Source: Larimichthys crocea (Eukaryota > Chordata > Actinopteri > Sciaenidae). Taken from it: DNA of 64,000 nt. Below the pieces are notes generated by a model. It did no database searches, was not told where the DNA came from, and worked only from the letters and a program-made list of their open reading frames with translations. Each line of letters begins with the position of its first letter. Position 1 is the stretch's first letter. Below, piece after piece: positions 54,501 to 64,000 of this stretch. The DNA lies in assembly GCF_000972845.2 (NCBI RefSeq), contig NC_040016.1, forward strand, positions 18,171,732 through 18,235,731. The letters run 5' to 3'. The position numbers were made by a program, and so were the translations under genes.

Positions 54501-56147
54501 ATATAGATCTGTGATAAACGATGGCCTTCCAGCAGAGCTGTGGGGTTTCGCCTTGGCTGCAGTGCACGTCCGGGCTAAACGGAGATGGCTGAGCAAGACT
54601 TGTGTACATGTGACAGAAAGACATGTTAACGGCCGGGGATGATTAACGACTGTGTTTGGTAATTACCGTAATGGAGCACTGCAGTGTTGCAGAAGTCTGT
54701 AAGGGGGATTTGCATTTGGAATACTTACGTATGTATGTAAGTAAAGAGAGAGACAGACAGGGAAAGGACACTGTGGAGCAGTGCATGCATTAGTGAAACC
54801 ACATCGTTGTAAATTGGCACAAATATCCAAAAGGTTTTGATCCCATTTTATCTCATATTTTGCTGCATAGACGAGTGCATTAATAAAATAGAATTTTAGA
54901 TAAGATATAATGCAAAAGCCTTCACAAAAACAGATCCACTTTCACTTTGAAATTTATAATTAAAGTGATAGATATAGATTTATAAATGCAAACCATGTAA
55001 TCAAGATCCATTTTCTTTTACTTCCCATCACCCCACATCTTTTGTTTCCACTGTGTAGGCCAGGCCATACTTCTTCCATTAAAGCTTTTTGCTGCAGTGA
55101 CGTCAGCCTATTTTTTTTTCCTGCACTGCAGTGTGTCATATGATGTACATGTTACATGTTTCATCAGCCGCTCTTCATCCAGCTTGGTGCATTAAGGTAG
55201 CCTGCAACAGCTTGATAAATCATTTTAATTGAGCAAAGAGCAGGACATGATGGCAATATCTTTTTTTAGCACACTCAGCAGCAGCGTTCCTATAAACACA
55301 ACACAGCGTCTTTACTCTAGCTGAACGCCTGTTGAGACCGTTTAAAATGTTGCCTGTTTGCATTCTGTAAGGTTGCTGCAAGTTTTTAGATTGTTGTACG
55401 TCATGATACTATGTATGAAACAGAATTTTCTAATCTTAATGTAATTGTGCGATGCCTGTTTCACTTTTTTTTTTTACAAGCTTTCTAAAAATACAACAGT
55501 TAAACTTTAAGTTGTTGTCGTAGGTTCTGTGTTTAGCTGTAATGATCTTCAAGGTAAGGTTAAACTTTAAAAAATTCTAGTTTTAGTTAAAGATGCATTT
55601 TGATTTTTTGGTCACTTGGGGGCAGTGAAACATCACCCTATAAATAGTGTTAGCCAACAGTAACATTAATTTGGAGTTATGTTTTTGGTCATCTGAAGAA
55701 CTTAAGTCATATATTCACTCTTAAGTGGGAAATATCTGGCTCGTTTTATCGTTGCAGTCTACATTTGGTGCCATTTGTGCCTAAAAACACTGTTAATGTG
55801 AGCGGTAAGCTGAAACTTAATTGTGAATTTGCAGAAAACCAAAACAATGAGCTGAAAAGAGGTTAAAATGCTCTGTGAGGCTGAGGAAAACTGGAGAGAT
55901 AAATCCCATCAGACAGAGTGACATCTTTCTTATTACCCATAGTCATTTGATCTATAAATAAAGATTTTGCATTAGTGAATTGATTGTTCACGGACCTTGT
56001 GATTTGATAAATTTTTCCAAATTTTGCTTTTGATAATCAGATTTAAAATCTGCTTGTTAAATGTTGAAGGACATGAAATCACATAAATGTCACATGCAAA
56101 TTAAAAATAAAAGAGGAAAAGCAAACTTGATGGTGATAAAGTTTTGT
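51531..56147. other. Intergenic region between pmel and prph
   Basis: No conserved coding exon is seen on either strand. It contains a TG microsatellite at about 52,777-52,862 with a longer period of roughly 24-26 bp (GTGCATGTGTGTGTAGGTGT), a CT-rich patch near 51,670-51,700 and otherwise unique AT-rich sequence. The first few hundred bases may hold prph enhancers. Confidence 0.45.
52777..52862. repeat. (TG)n microsatellite with interrupted period
   Basis: TG repeats are interrupted regularly by GCATG and TAGG, giving about three longer units. Confidence 0.9.
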
Positions 56148-56592
56148 TTTATTAATTTCAGGGTAGCAAACATAACGATGTTCGGTGACGTGAGTGATTT
56201 AAATTACACGGTAAAGAAATTGAACTGAAATGTGTTAACATTGATTTTCCATTTGGTTTAGTATAAGTAGGCCACAAATAAGACAATAAGTTATGGCTTC
56301 TAAAAACTATCAGTGCCAATTAATAAAAAATACTGTAGGTCAAAATAAATATCACTTTCCTCTACAAATGCTTCAATACTTTTAATTCACTTTTTTAATT
56401 ACACCTCCTCCTTTCTATTTCCACACACACTCTTGCACAGAGGACTTGCGTTCACTTATCTTGACACACTGTTTCTGGTTCAATACATTTCAATGGGAGT
56501 TACAATACTGCTACAGTTAAAGTATTACATGCATAAAGCCAATTTTTTTAGCAGACTTTGTAGATGTTGAGTGCATGAGCTGGTGATGATAT
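56148..56592 (-). other. pmel: pmel 3' UTR with polyadenylation signal
   Basis: This is non-coding sequence after the pmel stop. TTTATT on plus at 56148-56153 (AATAAA on minus) is the likely signal. Confidence 0.45.
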
Positions 56593-59500
56593 TCACACAA
56601 TCCTCCCCTGAAGCAACGGCCGACTCTCTCCTGGCGACTGTCGGCTCAACAAGTTCCACAACAGCAGAGGCGCTGATGTTACCGCTGAGCTGCCTCCTCT
56701 GTTGTCACCACCGTCTTCTCTTAGTGGCTGGTACTGCTTGAACCGCCTGTTTAGAAACATAAAACAGGTGAGACAGAGTGACGAGTGGGCTGTTGCCGGG
56801 GGTCTGTATTCAAAAAGCACACCTCAAATATTCATTTTTAACATGTTTATTTACACACAGCTAGCAATTAGCATTAGCATGTTAGCAATTAGCATGTATT
56901 TAATTCTTAGTAATTAAAATAAAAAAAAATTAAAAGTAAGAGAGAGAGAGAAAATGCTGAGACCACCCCTCGAACAGGAAGGATTTCTGGCCAAACTGTA
57001 TTTCCAATCATTGAACCAAAATCACTGGGAGCACCCTGAGCCCTTCCTGAACGTCTACATAGTTATTTTGTGTTGATAAAGTGAAGAAATGTGACCTTTA
57101 GAGCGATTCAAAGAAGCGTTACTTCTGCTTTCCTCCAGAAATGTTCCCGCCTTTTTAACATGGCAGTCTATGAGGCTGTGGATGGGTGTTGCTGGCGCAC
57201 ATCTTTGTGTGTTACACCAAAACTATAAGGCTGACAGCTTTAGCAGACGAATGTGAGTGAGAAGACAAATTTTCCTACGTTTCTATGTATAAATCATGTC
57301 TGGACTCTTATTTTGAAAATAGCCCCTCCCCTCTCTCCTCCTTCAGGCAGGCTTGAGGTTGTCAAGCAACCAGGAGCAACTGCCGGCCCTAATCAGCAGA
57401 GCAGTTACTGCACCTGTTAGTAAAACTCACAAATCTCTTAAAAGTAATAGCACTCGATTCGGGATGAAATGAATAATAAGTAGGAAGAAACCCGCAGAAG
57501 ATTAAATGTTGACTAATTCACTAATGAGTTCATATGGCATGGAATAAGACCAAATATTTGTCTTGTCTTTGCTTGTCTTTGTCTTAACGTGATTCTTGCA
57601 GGATCACTCTCAGTTTCAGTAATTTTTCTGTGAGATGTTATTAGAGTGAAGTTAGTATTGTCTGGACTTGGGGGAAGGTAAGACTGTTTGTCAAAAACCA
57701 AGGTACGAATACTGTTGTACAGACTCTGATCTGAAAGCTGACTGTTTGGGCGTTCCACAGGGATCAATCAGTCAACGCTTACTCTTCCTAATGGCTTACT
57801 GACATGGTTTGTGACACGCCTGAATTGAACTGCGCAATTATTAATATCATCACCTGCTTTTCCTGCCATTACAAGTTAAACAAGTTTCTCCCATGTGAGA
57901 AAGGTCTAAAGGGCCGACAGTAAAATGAGGTCACAGAATTACTGTACCTCGAAACTAAGGTACTCACCTGTACATCAAACTAATACAACAGACGACACAG
58001 GCAAGAACCATAACACCCAGGACTGTGGCTGCGGTTCCAGCTGGGGAACCACCAGAGGCTGAAATCGAAACACATTATATAAATGAGAGTGAAATAAAAT
58101 GAGATTAGTCTATAGATTAGGCGGCTAGGAATTCTTTCTTTTTTTCACTCACCTACTGTCACGCTAACTCTGGCACTTGCCACAGCGAGACTGACATCAT
58201 TGGTCAAGGACACATTAATGCAAAACACTCCAGAGTCGTTGAAGAACTGACGAAGGATCATTTGACAGTCTGGAGAGGGTGTGGCTGCACTGCAGATTGT
58301 TTCCACTGGTGTGATACAGTCAGCATCTGAAATGACTGTGCAGACCTCACTTGGCAGACTGGAGGAAAGATATTTTAGACATTTTAGATATTTTTTGTCA
58401 TTTGTCAGATGGATAAAGTGCAAACTCATTGATTATTAGTTGCTGCTCACCTTCCCTGACATGTGATGGTGACGTCCACAGCGTTCTGATCCAACTCAGT
58501 CGCCATTGCTACAACGTTGGCCACCTGTACAATCTCTACACTTTCAATACCCTCTGCAGGGTTGAAAGAGAAAGACAGAGACATTTTAACACCATGAAAT
58601 CATACTGTTTAATTAAAGAGTAATATTATCTATCGAGGTTTAATAATAAATACAAAATCTGCATTGACTTACGGACAACATCTACAGATGTGGCGAGGGA
58701 GCCATAACGGTAGACCATGCAGTCAGCTGTAAGCTCCGGTGCTTGTCTTTTAGCCACAACAAGGGCAACCTGTGCTGGATCCTCTGCCTGGACTTCACCT
58801 TCAGCTGGGACAGCCTCTTCAGCAACCGCTGGAAAGACATCATGTCATGAGACTTTTGTTACAAGAGCCGTCTTTTTATTCTGCGTGCACTTATTTTAGT
58901 TTACTTAAATTTTTACCTGCAGGAGCTGCAGTTGCTGCAACTTCATTCTCAGTTGCCTGTACTTCAGCTTCGGTATCGGCGACGGTTTCAGCTGGTGCTG
59001 CTTCTTCTACAATTGTAGTTTCAGTGGCGGCAGGTACAATGTTATCAGCAGGGGCCTCTGATACAGCTTGGGCAACTTCTGTGGCAGCATCAACAGCAGC
59101 AACATCGGCAGCAGCAGCATCAACAGCAGCTGCCTCAACAGCAGCAGCATCATCAACAGCTGCAGCATCAGCAGCATCAACAGCAGCAACATCGGCGGCA
59201 GCAGCATCATCAACAGCTGCCTCAACAGCAGCAGCATCAACAGCAGCTGCCTCAACAGCAGCAGCATCATCAACAGCTGCAGCATCAACAGCAGCAACAT
59301 CGGCGGCAGCAGCATCTTCAACGGCAACATCTGCAGCAGCAGCATCATCAACAACTGCAGCATCAACAGCAGCAGCATCAACAGCAGCAGTATCAGCAGC
59401 CACAGTATCAGCAGCCACGTCAGCTTCTTGCTCTGCAGCACCTTCTGCAACAGGAGCAACAGTGACCGTCTCAGCAACCTCAGCTGCAACTTCTTCCCCC

Positions 59501-62500
59501 TCTGCAACAGGGGCAACTGAAGCAGCGGCGGCATCAATCACAGGCACATTTTCTTCAGCTGCATCTGTAACCACTGCAGTTTCATCTGCAGCAGCTACTT
59601 CAGCATCTGCCGGCTCTTCAGCTACAGGTGCAACAGAGGCAGCAGCGGCTGCTGCATCTGTGTCCTCTGCAACAACATCTGCAGCAGCAGCGTTGGCGGG
59701 ATCTTGTTCCTCTGGGACGACAGCTGCATCAATTCCAGCGGGGGCTACTGAGGCGACCTCTACTGTCTCGGTGTCTGTATCAACAACTGCTTCTCCATCT
59801 TCTGTGTTCGTGGCTGCTTCTTCTGGCTGCACAGGAGTAGCATCAGATGCAGGAACATCCAGAGCAATCGCATCTCCTCCCTCAGCTGGTGCTGCTGGGA
59901 CAGCTGCAGGGGTGGAGGCCATCACTACTACTGCTGGAGCAGCAGAGGCATCAATAGGAACAACTGGGGGAAAAAAAGTTTAAAACAGCTGAGCAAAGCT
60001 TAGTTCAGACATCTTATAGGATTGTATTATTTATAAAAGATAAGAAGATAGTAATTTGTTTAAGATCTCACCGGCTGTGGGATTTCCACAGCCATTGGGG
60101 ATGCTCGCCATGAGGACCACCTGAGGTTTGAAGGTCCCGACGGCGAGGTATGTGTGAGTGACAGTGAGGTCTCTGGAGATCAAAGTACCAGTGCTGTCAC
60201 CAAAGTCCCAGCTGAAGCTGATGTCAGCGGTGTTGAGATACTGGCTGGGGTCATGAAGCTTGACGCTAAAAGCGATGGCTCGGTTCTGGATGAAGTTCTG
60301 GTCGTTCTCGTTCACATCATTGACCTGGGCGAGTGATATGGTGAAGGGAACCTGGTCTGATGACAGAGCAAAAAGATGTAGAGCTGTTACGATGAGGTTG
60401 TTAAATAAATACAAATATTTCAGAGTTATTTTCCTTAAGTTGGGTTAGATATCGTTTGGTTAAATCACCTGTGATTGTGAAAGTTGTGGAGGCGTAACCA
60501 AGAGGGATGAACTTGTCTTTGCCACGGCAGTGATAGATGACAACCTCCATGTTGTAGGAGCCCAGGGGGACGTTGTCTGTACCGATAGAGAGGGAGGAGG
60601 ACGGCCCATCTGCCACCTGCCAGTAACGCCCTACAATAGAGCAGAAGTGTGATTCTTTAGCACCCTAACCGGTGCAATTCATTGCATTCACACATTTTGT
60701 AGACACTCCAGGTGTCACTTCCATCACACATTAGATGGGATGCTTTTGTGACAACCTGTGTTTGATTTGTGGTGGAAGACAAACAGCAACGGAATAAACT
60801 GTCCATTTTATTTTCTGAATTGTGCCGAGGAACAAACTTTTGGTTTAAAAAAGAAGACTGGGAAGAATGTCTCCAAATGTTTTGTGGGATTTAATCCAGG
60901 TTGACTTCTTCTTGGCTAAACTAAACAGAGTATAATTTGTGTAAATTCGCATAATGCCAATTATTTACAGTACAGAATAAGTTAACAAAGATTTAATATC
61001 ACAATTTAAATCCAACAAATACCAACTGTTAGAGGAAGAAGATCACAGGAGAGTTGTTTACTAAAAAGGCTTTGTTCGTGATATGGCCTGAGGCAAATGT
61101 TAAACTTTAACCTCCCTTTTCCTTGGCTGGGGGAGAAACTTCCCCTCTATTCTTTAACACACACCCTTTATGGTCTGTTCTTTGTCTCTATGGAGATTTT
61201 TACATGTTAATGTAATGTAGCCACAGCTGCATTCGGTGTCCCTCTTGTTGTGTGCTCACAAAGAAGCACGAAGTTCCTACTGCAAGCACTGATTACAGCT
61301 GAGGGAGCAGCCTGTGTTTTTAACCACACCAAGTATTGAAGTATTAAATGAAGTATATTCACCCCATGTCTTCCACACAAACACATAGTGGGGTTTCTTG
61401 TTCTGGCTCCTGGTGAGCGGTGTGCCGTCAGGGAAAACTCCAGTCCGCTCAGTGTCCTGGTCGGGATACACAGCCTGACCCTGCTGATACTGTTGTCCTG
61501 GAAAAGATGATGGTAGCAATAATAATTAAAATAGCAATCACAATGGGTTGCATAGTACACGGCCTTACTGTTTTTACTTGAAAGGTTATCTTACCGTTGA
61601 TGGTGCAGTTTTCTGCCCAGACCACCTGCCCGTCAGAGCGCACGGTCTGATTTGGTGGGAAATTAAGATTGATAGAGAAAGTTGCTCTTGCTCCAGTCAG
61701 GGTGGGCGCATCATTTTTCAGATCAAAAGTTACTTCACCACCTGGAAAGAAGATTACACACAATTTAACATATTTAGATCAACTGGAAGAGACATTTTTG
61801 TTTCTAGAAATAGAGTATTGAGCCTCACCAGTCCAACAGTTCCTGAATCTTGGGTCTCCGTCTTTCCACACCGGATACATCCGTGAGTTCCATGAGCGGT
61901 AACGTGTGAACTGACTTCTTGACTCTGGAAGAAATATCACAAACTCTTCAGAAAAAGGAGCCACATCATGCACCTGATATTATGTAATCGACAACCAACC
62001 AACAAGGGTTTCCAGTAAATCAGCTGCAAATATCTATTTTAGTTTTCAGTGTAGATTATATGACTCTTAAGATTTTTGCTTGTGCAACAAAAGTTGTGTA
62101 CAACTTCTACTGTGACGCTTATGTGAACGAGAGCAGGTTAATGATTTTGGTGTGGAGGAGGGGTGAGGAGTGTCGGGGTTCTTGGTGGTGGGAGTCACAC
62201 GACCTGAAATCCCCCTCAATCCTTTTCATGTGACTATCAGCTGAGCAGCAACATCAATAATCCCAGTGGGAGAACTGAAGGATCCCAGACTACCGGCTCA
62301 TCTCGTGCTGTGTGTGTGTATGAAAATGCCATTGTATAAAACACCCACAGATTATTTTTCTAAATACTAAATGAATTTACTATGAATTACATTACAGTAT
62401 TCTGAATTATAGCACACACTTTGAAATGTGTTGATTGGAATTAGTCACAGAAATGGAAAATCAATCACTTTTCCTTTTGCCAAGCTGTGTGTGGTGTAAA

Positions 62501-62873
62501 GGTCTTACGTCACACCTAATAATTTAGGCTCAAACTTTCAAATGTAGTTTTTCTTGAGCGAAATATGAGTAACTGTGCCATAATACCACATTATCTCTCT
62601 GTAGTTTGTCTTGCTTTAGATCTTTTGTGTCAAATGAGACAAAAAAAGTAAAATTAAAAGTTTTACTTTAACTGTATAACTGTGATAATTTCTTATAAAA
62701 CTATAAATTTAGAAACATTTGTTGTCTTGAAATTCACCTGTTGCACAACTGACTTTCTGACATGAAACCACACACCGGACTGAATCTTCAATTCTGTCAT
62801 TTCAGATGTACTCACTTATCGCCGTGGCAGATGTAAAAGCCAAGACCAGTAGCACCAGTGTCAGAGTCGTCAT
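56593..62873 (-). CDS. pmel: Premelanosome protein PMEL (12 coding exons)
   Basis: Exons in transcription order: 62816-62873, 61829-61924, 61595-61741, 61363-61497, 60469-60630, 60072-60356, 58917-59963, 58673-58828, 58451-58553, 58153-58358, 57968-58058 and 56593-56746; they total 879 aa (human 661). PMEL forms the amyloid sheets of early melanosomes on which melanin is laid down. It has a signal peptide (1-20) and an N-terminal domain with RSWNSRMYPVWKDGD. The PKD domain (about 200-294) has ISFSWDFGDSTGTL. The repeat domain is one exon (295-643), and a KRQ convertase site lies at 670-672, followed by DCMVYRYGSL. A Cys-rich kringle-like domain, a membrane segment (about 805-827) and a cytoplasmic tail ending ESRPLLQGRIV (sorting signal like human ENSPLL) complete it. 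The repeat domain is Ala/Val/Asp/Glu-rich instead of Pro/Ser/Thr-rich. Which fish paralogue (a or b) it is cannot be decided here. Confidence 0.94.
56858..56900. repeat. Short TAGCAATTAGCAT array
   Basis: Two to three units of TAGCAATTAGCAT with spacing, the reverse complement of the array motif at 30,571-30,840. It lies next to repeat copy B inside the last pmel intron. Confidence 0.8.
56950..57421 (+). repeat. Interspersed repeat copy B (in the last pmel intron)
   Basis: Module X (56,950-57,301) and module Y (57,302-57,421) match copy A at 30,051-30,545 in opposite orientation, with a few mismatches. The junction here reads CATGTCTGGACTCTTATTTTG. It has no coding capacity. It lies between pmel exons 11 and 12 and leaves both splice sites intact. 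Confidence 0.85.
59075..59420 (-). repeat. pmel: Coding tandem repeat in the PMEL repeat-domain exon
   Basis: On the plus strand the block is built from CAGCAGCATCAACAGCAGC-type units. GCAGCAACATCGGCGGCAGC variants recur near 59,185 and 59,293. On the coding strand this gives an Ala-Val-Asp-Ala pattern (AAAVDAAAADVAAVD and variants, residues about 475-590). It is likely to vary in length between individuals. Confidence 0.85.
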
Positions 62874-63225
62874 CCTGTGTTTGTTTGTTTGTTCGTCTCC
62901 TCTCTATGAGCCCCGATCCTCACCCAGAAGTCCTGAACCCCAACACAACTCCCAGAGAGACTTGGGAAACGTCTCCTCGCCCTCTTTAAGAAGTTCTCAG
63001 ACTTGAATTACCATAAAGTTTCATCTCACCTCTGACATCATTGGAAGTCTGAAAACTGGCACCACCCCCTCTGGTAAACTGTAAGAGTACTGTTAAGTAT
63101 TGTTGTCGCACAGGAACTATGGGATGCTGCTTTATTTGACGCTTTTGACATTATATATTATAATTTAAATTAAATTTCATAGTATTACCTGAGGTAACAG
63201 TGATTTTACCTCATGTGTTTTTACC
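62874..63225 (-). promoter_or_regulatory. pmel: pmel promoter region with MITF-type E-box candidate
   Basis: The sequence upstream of the pmel start has a weak TATA-like TTAAAG near 62,985 on the minus strand and TCATGTG on plus at 63211-63217. TCATGTG is the M-box core bound by MITF in pigment-cell genes. PMEL is a known MITF target. A 7-bp match about 340 bp upstream may be chance. Confidence 0.35.
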
Positions 63226-64000
63226 TGTGCATCACATCTGAGCCTTTTTTTCCTTCTGATTCTGATATTATGCTGTCATAAATGCCATGTCCTCCATTAG
63301 AGTGCATGTAAATAATTAAAAAGAACACAAGCACAGCCATCCCTCAAGCAGGACAATATTTTCTAAGTACATTAATAGAAAATCAATGGGTGCTTTTTGC
63401 ACAGTGTAAATGAAAATGTCGTACATGATGAGAACTGTAAGCAAGGCTCAAGTCATGCCTGCTTTTGGCGTATGACCTTAGAGTTACGTGTGCGTGGGTA
63501 TCACAAGATAAGTGTGTGGATGGCAAATCAATAGCACCCTTTTATTACTTCAGCCATTCCCCCGTCTCCTGCTGTCCACCTCAGGCTGCTGCAGCTCTGA
63601 AGATCTCTGCTCACAGCAATGCAGACACACCCATGCTCGGTTTATGAGACATATCCTCCCTCATATGCCAAAGTGTAATTCAGAAGGAATGAGCTGACTG
63701 ATTGTGGAAGTGATTTAACATTTTTTAATCTATTTTCACTCACATTATTGAATATAGATTTTTTGTATCCATTTCCCACTTTCCTCTAACTTATCTGTAA
63801 CTGTGTTTTCTAAGCAAATATCAGTCCCATCTAATGAAGGTTTAATGAAGCATTTAGCATGAAATACATCAATAAAGATGTCATTAGTGTATTGAAATTA
63901 ATTATTTATGTTCTGATCGCCTCGGATCATGTTCTATGAAGCTAGAAAAAAGAAAAAGCAACCTTTGAATTTGTAATGTACAAGACCGTAAGTGACCCAC
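63226..64000. other. Intergenic sequence right of pmel
   Basis: No coding exon is seen. In mammals PMEL lies head-to-head with CDK2, so a neighbour may start beyond the window edge. Nothing within these bases shows it. Confidence 0.4.

Noticed and set aside
58772..59983. 403-codon plus-strand ORF as a separate gene
   Set aside because: It is the antisense shadow of the PMEL repeat exon; its Ala/Ser/Thr content follows from the triplet repeats and it has no domain or splice context.

Overview
This window is vertebrate nuclear DNA, almost certainly from a teleost fish and probably a percomorph (the clade is an inference from the repeat families). It contains spliced genes with GT-AG introns, teleost-type non-LTR retrotransposon remnants, abundant microsatellites and AATAAA-type polyadenylation signals. 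There is no prokaryotic, viral or plasmid gene content, no CRISPR array, and no tRNA or rRNA gene that I could see.

Layout, left to right. 192-4221 (+): suox, sulfite oxidase, 4 coding exons. 4.6-8.8 kb: intergenic, with an internally deleted LINE. 8844-12292 (+): mmp19, matrix metalloproteinase-19, 9 coding exons. About 10,728-20,904: the 3' half of mmp19 plus all of tmem198b appear twice, head to tail, on either side of a 10-N gap (15834-15843). I read this as two overlapping contig ends that were joined without merging, not as a real duplication. The left copy holds the clean mmp19 and the right copy holds the clean tmem198b (18983-20620, minus, 4 exons, 350 aa). 20.9-33.5 kb: a gene-poor stretch with old repeats, a probable non-coding first exon of tmem198b near 29.2-29.8 kb, an orphan TATA box near 26.75 kb and a repeat copy at 30.05-30.84 kb. 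33922-41845 (-): timeless, 29 coding exons that sum exactly in frame to 1259 aa, with a 5' UTR exon and promoter near 43.2-43.3 kb. 43.4-45.9 kb: short tandem duplications, a TTCC tract with a 60-bp higher-order period, and a LINE 3' end. 46750-51414 (-): prph (peripherin/plasticin, a type III intermediate filament), 9 exons, 474 aa. 51.5-56.1 kb: intergenic. 56593-62873 (-): pmel (premelanosome amyloid protein), 12 coding exons, 879 aa, with its promoter on the right.

The genes do not form a pathway. They cover sulfite detoxification in mitochondria, matrix proteolysis, a seven-pass membrane protein, replication-fork protection, neuronal intermediate filament and melanosome fibril. What links them is synteny: human SUOX, MMP19, TMEM198B, PMEL, TIMELESS and PRPH all lie on 12q13, so this is a shuffled piece of one ancestral segment.

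The most interesting biology is the PMEL repeat domain. It is a single 349-residue exon made mainly of Ala, Val, Asp and Glu, and by eye it has no Lys, Arg, His, Cys or aromatic residue. The most important practical point is the false duplication, which breaks mmp19 and tmem198b for automatic annotators. I did not find a convincing new molecular system.
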